NCBI RefSeq assembly: GCF_026283955.1 | Contig: NZ_JAPDPE010000003.1 | Span: forward strand, 1 to 64,000 | Source: Dyella silvatica | GTDB lineage: Bacteria > Pseudomonadota > Gammaproteobacteria > Xanthomonadales > Rhodanobacteraceae | Length of the DNA: 64,000 nucleotides | Direction: 5' to 3' | Shown here: one piece after another, positions 50,901 to 59,000 of the stretch | How positions within the stretch are numbered: the stretch's first letter is position 1 | How the letters are laid out: each line of letters begins with the position of its first letter | Translations under genes and position numbers: made by a program | Notes under the pieces: model-generated | What the model was told of the DNA's origin: nothing | Databases searched by the model: none | The model's input: the letters and a program-made list of their open reading frames with translations, nothing else

Positions 50901-50932
50901 ATCTGGACGCCTTGTTGGCGCCGGCCTCTTAG
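47912..50932 (+). CDS. SNF2-family DEAD/DEAH-box helicase
   Basis: A 1006-aa Snf2-type ATPase (HepA/RapA superfamily). A roughly 560-residue N-terminal region of unknown fold precedes the motor. The motor has I [61 protein letters not shown] and VI [8 protein letters not shown]. Likely roles are remodelling nucleoprotein or recycling RNA polymerase. The start is uncertain: ATG 47912 and ATG 47918 are candidates, and TTG 47891 keeps the frame open. Some homologues carry an upstream SWIM zinc finger, which is not visible here. Confidence 0.9.
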   Translation: [1006 protein letters not shown]

Positions 50933-50972
50933 CCGCTTCAATCAACGAGCCCTGAGCGAGCTTCGCTTTCAT

Positions 50973-50994
50973 CGCCCTGCAAGCTTGCAGGGCG
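50973..50994. other. 22-bp perfect palindrome between convergent genes
   Basis: The 11-bp arms are CGCCCTGCAAG and CTTGCAGGGCG with no spacer. It lies in the 67-bp gap between the SNF2 helicase stop and the lipoprotein stop. It may serve as a bidirectional stop or a binding site; no T tract follows. Confidence 0.5.
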
Positions 50995-50999
50995 TGGGT

Positions 51000-51320
51000 T
51001 TACTGATCGGCTACGGTGCGCGCGCGCAATAAGGCATCGACGGCTTGCTGCCACTCTGGCGAACCCGGCGTCGATTGCGGCGCTTCCTGATCGAGCTTCT
51101 GCTGCACAGCGCGATTCCATTCGTCTGAGCCGGGATCCGGGCCGTGACCGCCCCCATCGCCGATGCCGAGAGTTTGATCGACCCAGGCGTACCACTGCGG
51201 TGAGCCGAGTGCGGCGTGAGCCGGGCTAGATGGTGTCGCGGCCTGTGGCGATGGCGGCGCGGAGGGTGAGCAGGCTGCAAGTAGCAGTGCGAGGGTGAGG
51301 CTGGTAGCGAGTCGGCGCAT
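51000..51320 (-). CDS. Small lipoprotein with three GS-x2-W repeats
   Basis: A 106-aa-class lipoprotein. The signal peptide ends at LLAAC, followed by a Pro/Ser/Ala-rich tether. Three imperfect repeats follow: GSPQWYAWVDQTLG, GSDEWNRAVQQKLD and GSPEWQQAVDALLR. Each pairs a Gly-Ser turn with a Trp-bearing amphipathic helix. I do not recognise a family. ATG 51320 fits the signal peptide. It is convergent with the SNF2 helicase gene. Confidence 0.7.
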   Translation of the reverse strand: MRRLATSLTLALLLAACSPSAPPSPQAATPSSPAHAALGSPQWYAWVDQTLGIGDGGGHGPDPGSDEWNRAVQQKLDQEAPQSTPGSPEWQQAVDALLRARTVADQ

Positions 51321-51382
51321 GAGACGGCTCCTAACCGCTAATGCGGGCATCGAGATGAATCACACCTGACATGACGTGGGCG

Positions 51383-52066
51383 TTAACTGCGCGCCGCCAC
51401 TTCGTCGATATGCAGCAACAGGTCGGCGGGATCTTCATACACGCGGAAGGCGCCGGCGTGCTCGAGCTCTTCCTGGCCATAGCCGCCCGAGAGCAAGCCG
51501 ATGCCGAGCGAGCGGGCACGTTGCGCTGCAAGCATGTCCCAGATGCTGTCGCCGATGACCAGGGCTTGATGGATATCGCAATCGAGCCGCTGCGCGGCAG
51601 TGATAAACAAATCGGGATCGGGTTTGGCGTGGCGTACCTGGTCGCGGGTCACCACCGGTACTTTCGATGGATCGACCCCGAGTGCTTCAAGATTATGTGC
51701 CGCCGTTTGCATGCGGCCGCTGGTCGCGATGGCCCAGGGAATTTTCTGCTCGGTCAGAAAGGCCAGCAGCTCGCGTGCGCCGGGCAGCGGTTTGACCGAA
51801 CCCTGAGTGGCTTGGCGGTTATAGGCTTCCGCATGCCAGTGGCGCAGACGGGTCAATCGTTCTTCGGTGATTTCCAGGCCGGTTTCGCGCAAGAGAATAT
51901 TGGCGAACAGGCCGCCGCTCATGCCGATTTTGCGGTGAATCCGCCACACTGATAACTCGACCCCTTCTTTGTCCAGCGCCTCCTTCCAGGCGAGCACGTG
52001 CTGATAAACGCTATCGACCAGGGTGCCGTCGAGGTCGAACAAGAAAGCCGTATCGCTGCGGGCCAT
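51383..52066 (-). CDS. HAD-superfamily phosphatase (phosphoglycolate phosphatase/beta-PGM-like)
   Basis: A 227-aa hydrolase: motif I FLFDLDGTLVDS, motif II AIATSG, Lys in HAKPDPDLF and motif IV VIGDSIWDMLAA. A helical cap domain lies at about residues 20-85. The substrate is likely a sugar phosphate or phosphoglycolate. The start overlaps the 3' end of the membrane-protein frame at 52011-52394 by 56 nt, and the catalytic Asp lies close to the N-terminus so no later start is possible. It is downstream of glk and the beta-glucosidase. Confidence 0.88.
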   Translation of the reverse strand: MARSDTAFLFDLDGTLVDSVYQHVLAWKEALDKEGVELSVWRIHRKIGMSGGLFANILLRETGLEITEERLTRLRHWHAEAYNRQATQGSVKPLPGARELLAFLTEQKIPWAIATSGRMQTAAHNLEALGVDPSKVPVVTRDQVRHAKPDPDLFITAAQRLDCDIHQALVIGDSIWDMLAAQRARSLGIGLLSGGYGQEELEHAGAFRVYEDPADLLLHIDEVAARS

Positions 52067-52394
52067 GAGGGGAGGTCTCCGTGGTGGGCTGAAGCAAGTG
52101 TCGCGCTACATCATGAAAAGCAAAAGCCATGCGCGGCAGGCGGCGATAACTCAGCAGCGCCCATAGCGCTGCGAGCAGCGCAAGCACAAACATCAGGGCG
52201 ACAGAAAGAAACAGCGCCGCAAGCATAGGCATGCCGCAAACAGGTCCATCCTGCGCGGCCGCCCACTGCGCGAATGCGCGGCTTTGCATGGTGAAGTAGG
52301 CGGCCGGAAATACGACAGACAGGGCGCCGAGGATGAGCGAGGCCGATCGATAAGTCAGGCGCCTGCTCGCGGGTCGCTTGATGGCGTCATTCAT
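52011..52394 (-). CDS. Small membrane protein, two helices
   Basis: A 127-aa frame with two clear hydrophobic helices (about residues 20-40 and 55-82) and an Arg-rich, poorly structured C-terminus. The last 56 nt overlap the HAD phosphatase gene in another frame, an unusually long overlap. The start is taken as ATG 52394. The helices argue for a real protein; the C-terminus may be the result of a frame error. Confidence 0.5.
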   Translation of the reverse strand: MNDAIKRPASRRLTYRSASLILGALSVVFPAAYFTMQSRAFAQWAAAQDGPVCGMPMLAALFLSVALMFVLALLAALWALLSYRRLPRMAFAFHDVARHLLQPTTETSPHGPQRYGFLVRPRRHPGR

Positions 52395-52463
52395 GCCCGC
52401 GTATGTCCCTGCCAAAGAAGCCGCTTTGTCGTGTTGCGGCAGCCGGGCGGGTCGCCGCCGATA

Positions 52464-53483
52464 TCACTTCAATGGAAAGGATTTATCCAGCTCCATCATG
52501 GCCAGCGCGGCAGCGCCCACCAGACCCGGTTCGGGATTCATGATCGCCTGGGTCGGGATATGTTCCATGGTGTCGCGGAAACGGCCCTTCGCCTCGAAGC
52601 GTTCGCGGAAATGCCCGCGTCGCTCCAGCCATGGCAGCAGGATCGGAATCAGGCCGCCGGTAAGGTAGACACCGTCCCAGGCGCCCATGGTCAACACCAG
52701 ATCGCCGGCGACACTGCCGAAAATGCCGGCGAAGGTTTCCACCGTGCGCACGCAAATCGGATCGCTGCCGGCTTCGGCGCGCTGGGTAATGTCTTCCGGT
52801 TGCAACGGCTCGGGGGTCTTGCCCGCGATATTGCACACGGCATCGTAGAGATTGACCAAGCCCTGGCCGCAGATCAGTCGTTCATTGGAGACGCGGCCAA
52901 AACGCTGGTTGAGGTAATTGAGTATCTCGATGTCTTCCGGGCTGTGCGCCGCAAAGCCGGCATGACCGCCTTCGCTTTGCAGCACGCTGGCCTTGCCTTC
53001 GCGCATCAGCAGGCCGCCGACACCGAGCCCGGTGCCCGGCCCGACGATGGCAAAGGTTTGCTCTTCACGGCCGCTGATAACGGGTATTGGCAGGCTGCCG
53101 ACAGAAACCAGGTCGGCCGGCTTGAGCAAAGTCACCGCCATACTTTGCGCGGCGAAATCGTTGGCCAGATGCACCGAGTCCATGCCCAGTTCGGCCTGCA
53201 GTTTGTGCGCGACGATCGACCATGGGTTATTGGTGATCTTCACCGTTTCGCCATCGCTGATGCGGCCAGCGGCAGCGATCACGGCGCGGCTGGCGCTGAG
53301 CCCGCTGTCGCTGAAATATTGGCGGATCGCCTCGGCCAGCGAGGTGAAGTCCTTCACCCGATAGCGCCGCACGCTGCCGTCAAGCAACGGTGCGCTGCGG
53401 TCGGGGTGGGTCAGCGCGAAGCGGACATTGGTGCCACCGAGATCGGCAAGCAGGGTCGGGGCGGCACTGGCGGAAAAGCTCAT
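52464..53483 (-). CDS. glk: Glucokinase (ROK-independent, Glk family)
   Basis: A 339-aa enzyme phosphorylating glucose to glucose-6-phosphate. Phosphate-1 motif LLADLGGTNVRFAL, the glucose-binding NNPWSI and LANDFAAQSMAV with the catalytic Asp, the adenosine region IVGPGTGLGVGGL and the SEGGHAGFAAHSPED segment all fit Glk. Start ATG 53483. It follows the beta-glucosidase by 52 bp, so glucose freed from beta-glucosides can be phosphorylated by its operon partner. Confidence 0.95.
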   Translation of the reverse strand: MSFSASAAPTLLADLGGTNVRFALTHPDRSAPLLDGSVRRYRVKDFTSLAEAIRQYFSDSGLSASRAVIAAAGRISDGETVKITNNPWSIVAHKLQAELGMDSVHLANDFAAQSMAVTLLKPADLVSVGSLPIPVISGREEQTFAIVGPGTGLGVGGLLMREGKASVLQSEGGHAGFAAHSPEDIEILNYLNQRFGRVSNERLICGQGLVNLYDAVCNIAGKTPEPLQPEDITQRAEAGSDPICVRTVETFAGIFGSVAGDLVLTMGAWDGVYLTGGLIPILLPWLERRGHFRERFEAKGRFRDTMEHIPTQAIMNPEPGLVGAAALAMMELDKSFPLK

Positions 53484-53535
53484 GGACAATCCTGGCAACG
53501 GGTCACTCAAGCCTGCGTCGGGTGGCAAGCAAGCC

Positions 53536-54903
53536 TTAAGCAGAGAGGCTTGCTTCGTCCAGCGCCGTGCCGTTGCTTTCGATCACCTTGGCGTAGAGTT
53601 TCGCCGTCGCTTTGGGCGTGCGCTTCTGCGTGGCAAAGTCCACATGGTACAGGCCAAAGCGCTTGGAGAAACCTAGGGACCACTCCAAATTATCCATCAG
53701 CGACCAGGCGTAATAGCCCTTGAGGTTCACTCCGGCCTCGATCGCCCGGTGCAATGCCTGCAAATGTTTGCGTAGATAACTGGTGCGCAGCGGGTCATCC
53801 AGCACCTCGGCCTCGGCCACCGGCGGATCGTAAAAAGCCGAGCCGTTCTCGGTGATGTACAGCGGGATATCGCCGTAGCGGCTCTTGAACCAGGTCAAGG
53901 TGTCGGTAAGGCCTTGCTCGAACACTTCCCAGCCGGTTTCGGTGTAGGTCTTGTTGGGCTGGCGCACCGGTGAGGCTCGCAGCGGATACTGCAGCGGATC
54001 GTTTTTCACCACGGCGCGCGTGTAGTAATTGATGCCGACAAAATCGACCTTTTGCTGGGTCAGCTTGAAGTCGTCGTCGGGGAAATCCGGCCATGCGTCG
54101 CCGAAGATTTCTTTCAACTCCGGCGGATAGCTGCCCAGCAGTGCCGGGTCAGCGAACTGCTCATTCATATAGGCGTGGGCGCGACGGGTGGCGGCCAGAT
54201 CTTCGGGGCTGTCCGAGTGTGGATACTTCGGCTCGATATTGAACACCACGCCGATCTCGTGCTTGCCGACGCTGCGATAAGCCTGGATGCCGGCGCCGCT
54301 GGCGCGCATCAGGTTATGCGCGGCGATCGGCGCCTCGTACTTGCTGCGGTGGCCAGGGGCCAGCGCGCCATGCAGATAGCCGCCATCGGTGACCACCCAG
54401 GGCTCATTAAGCGTGGACCAGCGCTGCACGCGCCCGTCCAGCGCCTGGTACATCACGCTGGCGTAGTCGGCAAACCAGTGGGCGATATCGCGGTTGAGCC
54501 AGCCGCCGCGGTCATCCAGCGCCGCCGGCAGATCCCAATGGAACAGGGTGACGTTGGGAGCGATGCCGTTCTCCAGCAACTCATCGACCAGCCGCGAATA
54601 GAAGTCCAGGCCTTTGTGGTTGATCCGCCCAGTGCCTTCCGGCAGCACGCGTGCCCAGTTGATGCTTAGCCGATAGCCCCTCAGCCCCAGCGCCTTCATC
54701 AATTGCACGTCGTCTTTGTAGCGACGGTAGTGGTCGCAGGCGAGGTCGCCGGTGTCACCGTTAATCATCATGCCGGGGGTGTGGGCGAAGCGCTGCCAGA
54801 TGCTCGGGCCGGCACCGTCGGCCAGCGGCGAGCCCTCGATTTGATAGGCCGAAGTGGCGGCCCCCCAGAGAAAGCCTTCAGGAAAACGGTAGCTACGGGT
54901 CAT
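53536..54903 (-). CDS. Beta-glucosidase (GH1)
   Basis: A 455-aa cytoplasmic retaining glycosidase. N-terminal FPEGFLWGAATSAYQIEGS, acid/base Glu in STLNEPWVV and nucleophile Glu in PLYITENGSAF are all in place, as is the C-terminal YYAWSLMDNLEWSLGFSKRFGL. ATG 54903 is used; a TTG at 54918 adds five residues. It is the first gene of a likely bgl-glk operon controlled by the palindrome at 54936-54951. Confidence 0.95.
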   Translation of the reverse strand: MTRSYRFPEGFLWGAATSAYQIEGSPLADGAGPSIWQRFAHTPGMMINGDTGDLACDHYRRYKDDVQLMKALGLRGYRLSINWARVLPEGTGRINHKGLDFYSRLVDELLENGIAPNVTLFHWDLPAALDDRGGWLNRDIAHWFADYASVMYQALDGRVQRWSTLNEPWVVTDGGYLHGALAPGHRSKYEAPIAAHNLMRASGAGIQAYRSVGKHEIGVVFNIEPKYPHSDSPEDLAATRRAHAYMNEQFADPALLGSYPPELKEIFGDAWPDFPDDDFKLTQQKVDFVGINYYTRAVVKNDPLQYPLRASPVRQPNKTYTETGWEVFEQGLTDTLTWFKSRYGDIPLYITENGSAFYDPPVAEAEVLDDPLRTSYLRKHLQALHRAIEAGVNLKGYYAWSLMDNLEWSLGFSKRFGLYHVDFATQKRTPKATAKLYAKVIESNGTALDEASLSA

Positions 54904-54935
54904 CGACGGGGTTCCCAATGCCGCATCGCGGCTTG

Positions 54936-54951
54936 ATGTAAACGTTTACAT
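54936..54951. promoter_or_regulatory. LacI-type operator palindrome
   Basis: ATGTAAACGTTTACAT, a perfect 16-bp palindrome with a central CpG as in LacI-family operators. It lies 33 bp before the beta-glucosidase ATG and 132 bp before the ATPase gene on the other strand. It probably makes the locus sugar-inducible through a regulator not in this window. Confidence 0.75.
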
Positions 54952-55083
54952 TGAGAGAATATCCGATTGTTCTCGCTTGTGCAGCCGGTTTCGTGCCTGC
55001 GGGGTCATGGGTGGGCTTGGGCCTACTATCGAGATTCCCAACACCATGGCTGAGCCCACGGCTAGGCCACAGGAGATGTATGC

Positions 55084-56199
55084 ATGGCCAGTGTCCGCCT
55101 CGACAAGCTGCGCAAGGTCTACCCGAACGGCCATGTCGGCGTCGACGATGCCAGCTTCGAGATCGCCGACGGCGAATTGCTGGTGCTGGTCGGGCCCTCG
55201 GGCTGCGGCAAGACCACCTTGCTGCGGATGATTGCCGGGCTGGAAGCCATTAGCGGTGGCAGCCTGAGCATCGACGGCCGCGTGGTCAATGAGGTGGCGC
55301 CGAAGGATCGCGACATCGCCATGGTGTTTCAGAACTACGCGCTGTATCCGCATATGACGGTGGCCGAAAACCTGGGCTTTGGCCTGCGCCTGCGCGGCCA
55401 GCCCAAGGCCGAGATCGAGCGTCGGGTGCGCGAGGCTGCGCAAACGCTGGAGCTGGAGCAGCGGCTGGATTCGCGCCCCGCCGCGTTGTCCGGCGGCCAG
55501 CGTCAGCGGGTTGCCCTGGGCCGTGCCTTGGTGCGTGACCCCAAAGTGTTTTTGCTGGATGAGCCGCTGTCCAATCTCGACGCCAAACTGCGCTTGTCGA
55601 TGCGGGTAGAAATCGCGCGGCTGCATCGCCAGCTCAAGGCCACGATGATTTACGTCACCCACGACCAGATCGAAGCGATGACCTTGGGCCAACGCATCGT
55701 GGTACTCAACGGCGGGGTGATCCAGCAAATCGATACGCCGATGAATCTCTACGATCATCCGGCCAATGTATTCGTCGCGGGTTTTCTCGGCAGCCCGGCC
55801 ATGAACCTGCTGCGCGGCACGCTGCAGCTCGACAACGGCTTCCAATTGATGACGGCGCAAGGCGTGTTGCAGCTTGGCGAACCGCCGCAAGCCAAAGCGC
55901 TGGAAGCATGGCGCGGCCGGGAGATCGTGCTCGGCTTACGCCCCGAGGATTTACAGCCGCGCGAAAACGCCGATGGCGCGTTGCTCAGCGCACAACTCGA
56001 AGTGCTTGAGCCGGTCGGCAATGAAGTCTTTCTCAACTTGCGTTACGGCGATCTGGCGCTGGTCTCACGCACACCGCCACGTCTTTTGCCGACACCGGGA
56101 AGCACCATCCATATCGGCTTTCAGCCCGAGCGATTGCATTTTTTCGATGCAGAGCAAGGCTTGCGCATTCAAGTCGGCGGAGCTGGCGCGCGAGCCTGA
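55084..56199 (+). CDS. Sugar ABC transporter ATPase (MalK/UgpC/MsmX family)
   Basis: A 371-aa ATPase: Walker A GPSGCGKTTLL, Q-loop FQNYALYPHMTV, signature LSGGQRQRVALGRAL, Walker B VFLLDEPLSNLDAKLR and H-loop VTHDQIEAMTLG. The C-terminal TOBE/OB regulatory domain (about 240-365) is typical of carbohydrate importers. No permease or binding-protein gene lies beside it, so it may serve a transporter encoded elsewhere, as MsmX does. It is divergent from bgl-glk across a LacI-type operator, which suggests shared control. Confidence 0.93.
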   Translation: MASVRLDKLRKVYPNGHVGVDDASFEIADGELLVLVGPSGCGKTTLLRMIAGLEAISGGSLSIDGRVVNEVAPKDRDIAMVFQNYALYPHMTVAENLGFGLRLRGQPKAEIERRVREAAQTLELEQRLDSRPAALSGGQRQRVALGRALVRDPKVFLLDEPLSNLDAKLRLSMRVEIARLHRQLKATMIYVTHDQIEAMTLGQRIVVLNGGVIQQIDTPMNLYDHPANVFVAGFLGSPAMNLLRGTLQLDNGFQLMTAQGVLQLGEPPQAKALEAWRGREIVLGLRPEDLQPRENADGALLSAQLEVLEPVGNEVFLNLRYGDLALVSRTPPRLLPTPGSTIHIGFQPERLHFFDAEQGLRIQVGGAGARA

Positions 56200-57953
56200 G
56201 TACGTGCATTGGGCTGTTGAAGTGGCGCAGCGGTCCAGCCTAAGGTCGATCGACCCGCGCTGGGCGATGCCATAAGGCGCCGGCATGAATCAGCTGACTG
56301 TTGCCATGAAGCCGTGGGCGTTCGTTGGGTCGATCCAGCCTGGAAGATCTGCCCCCATCGCAATGGGCGTTGCCGGCATGGGCGCATCGTCGTGCGATGT
56401 TGTCGCAGCAGGGGCAACTGGGCTTCGCATTTCGCGTTGCCTTTCAATGCGATGAGTGCGTTGAGCAAGGCCTGACCGTTGGGGCTGCCCAGGCCGGTGC
56501 ACGGGTCCCAGCCGACCGCTGCCTGATAGCTGCCGTTATTGCCCTGGGTGATATCGCGAAACGGCGCGCTGCCGATTTGATAAAAAGCCGCATGCGGGTC
56601 ACCCAGCGCGCTGCCGAGTTGCTGGTTCAAGCGGGCGATGAGGGCGGCCCACAAGGGTGCCACCGCACTGGTGCCGCCGATGACCTGGTCCTTGCCGTCC
56701 ACCCGCACTTGATAACCGGTCAGCGGATCGGCATTGCCGGCCACATCGGGTACGCCGCGACCGGCATAACCATTCGTGGCCGTTGGCACGTTGACCTTGG
56801 CCTGGAAGGCCGGCAGCGGGAAATCGACGCTGACGCCGCCACCGCTGGCGCCTTCATTCGCCGCGGTTTCGTTCCATACCACTTCGCTTTGAATATGCCC
56901 GTTGCTGGCCTTCAGCCGGGTGCCGCCGCAAGCCAGCGCGTACGGGCTGGAGGAGGGGAAATCCACATGCGGCTGACCACCGCTGACGCCATCGCTGGAA
57001 CCATCGTCGCCGGCGGCGACGATGACGGTGACGCCCACTGCGGCGGCGTCTTGCAAGGCGGCCTGCATCGCAGCGAGCGACTGTGTGCTCCAGTTGCTTT
57101 CGGGGCCGCCCCAGCTAATCGAAATAATCGATGGCTTGTAGGTGGTGTCATGCGCGGCGTGCGAGATGGCGTTGTAGAAACCTTGATCGGTGTTCGGTGC
57201 GAAGTACACCACCAGCTTGGCTCCGGCGGCGAGTGCACCGGCGACTTCGATATCCAGCATCACCTCGCCGTCGGCCTGGCCTCCCGGTTGGCTTTTACCG
57301 CCATCGACCGACACCGCACTCAACGAGGGCGTAGCGATGCCCAGCCCGCTGAAGTAGTGCTGCAGATCGGCGCTGCTATAGCCGCCGCCCAGCTCGATCA
57401 AAGCGATGGTCTGGCCACTGCCATCGGTGTTGGCGGGAAACTGGTAGAGCTGACCCAGTTGCGGTGGCGTGTAGCTGGTGCTCGGCTGCGCCTGGGGTTT
57501 ACGAAATTGCGCTCGGGCAATCGGCCGCAGATCCAGGCCCAGCACGGCCATCACTGCCGGCGACAAGGCCGTCGGCAGGCTCGGTGCCTGCGCACTGGCG
57601 GTGAACTGGCTGCCATCGGCGCGCTGGTAATGCCCTAGCTCCACACCGAAGGCGCGTTGCAAGGCCTGTACCGAACCTTGCAAATGCAGCGTGCGATGCG
57701 ACACATGGCAGGCGGTTTCCTGCAGCCCGTGTTCGCGCGCGAAGCCGCGCAGGCTTTCCACGTCGGCCGGGTCGGCGCCGTAGTGCGCGGCGTAGGTTTC
57801 GCGCTGCCAGGACGGTGGCTGCGGCCACGCCGCGGCGGAGGGCGATTTGCCCTTGCGGCGCAAAACCACGGTCACCGCCAGCGAGGCGTGAGGATCGTGC
57901 GGGCCGAGGTAGCGGGCATCGGCTGGCAGTTTCCAGTGAGTGCGTTCGTTCAT
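56169..57953 (-). CDS. S53 (sedolisin/kumamolisin-type) serine-carboxyl peptidase with aberrant C-terminus
   Basis: A 594-aa frame. The pro-domain is at about 1-170. The catalytic triad is Glu230 and Asp234 in GEVMLDIEVAG and Ser429 in GGTSAVAPLW. The calcium site includes FRDITQGNNGSYQAAVGWDP near 466-483. Family members are acid endopeptidases, often secreted; no signal peptide is visible. The domain finishes near residue 500. The last 90 residues are Arg/Gln/Pro-rich and the stop lies inside the MalK-like gene (31-nt overlap), while a -1 frame ending at 56290 looks more protein-like. A frameshift near 56444 is possible. Confidence 0.85.
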   Translation of the reverse strand: MNERTHWKLPADARYLGPHDPHASLAVTVVLRRKGKSPSAAAWPQPPSWQRETYAAHYGADPADVESLRGFAREHGLQETACHVSHRTLHLQGSVQALQRAFGVELGHYQRADGSQFTASAQAPSLPTALSPAVMAVLGLDLRPIARAQFRKPQAQPSTSYTPPQLGQLYQFPANTDGSGQTIALIELGGGYSSADLQHYFSGLGIATPSLSAVSVDGGKSQPGGQADGEVMLDIEVAGALAAGAKLVVYFAPNTDQGFYNAISHAAHDTTYKPSIISISWGGPESNWSTQSLAAMQAALQDAAAVGVTVIVAAGDDGSSDGVSGGQPHVDFPSSSPYALACGGTRLKASNGHIQSEVVWNETAANEGASGGGVSVDFPLPAFQAKVNVPTATNGYAGRGVPDVAGNADPLTGYQVRVDGKDQVIGGTSAVAPLWAALIARLNQQLGSALGDPHAAFYQIGSAPFRDITQGNNGSYQAAVGWDPCTGLGSPNGQALLNALIALKGNAKCEAQLPLLRQHRTTMRPCRQRPLRWGQIFQAGSTQRTPTASWQQSADSCRRLMASPSAGRSTLGWTAAPLQQPNARTQARAPAPPT

Positions 57954-57992
57954 GACGGGCTCTCTTGGCGAGTGGGATGCAGGATGCGCTGA

Positions 57993-58997
<1,005 letters not shown>

Positions 58998-59000
58998 CGG

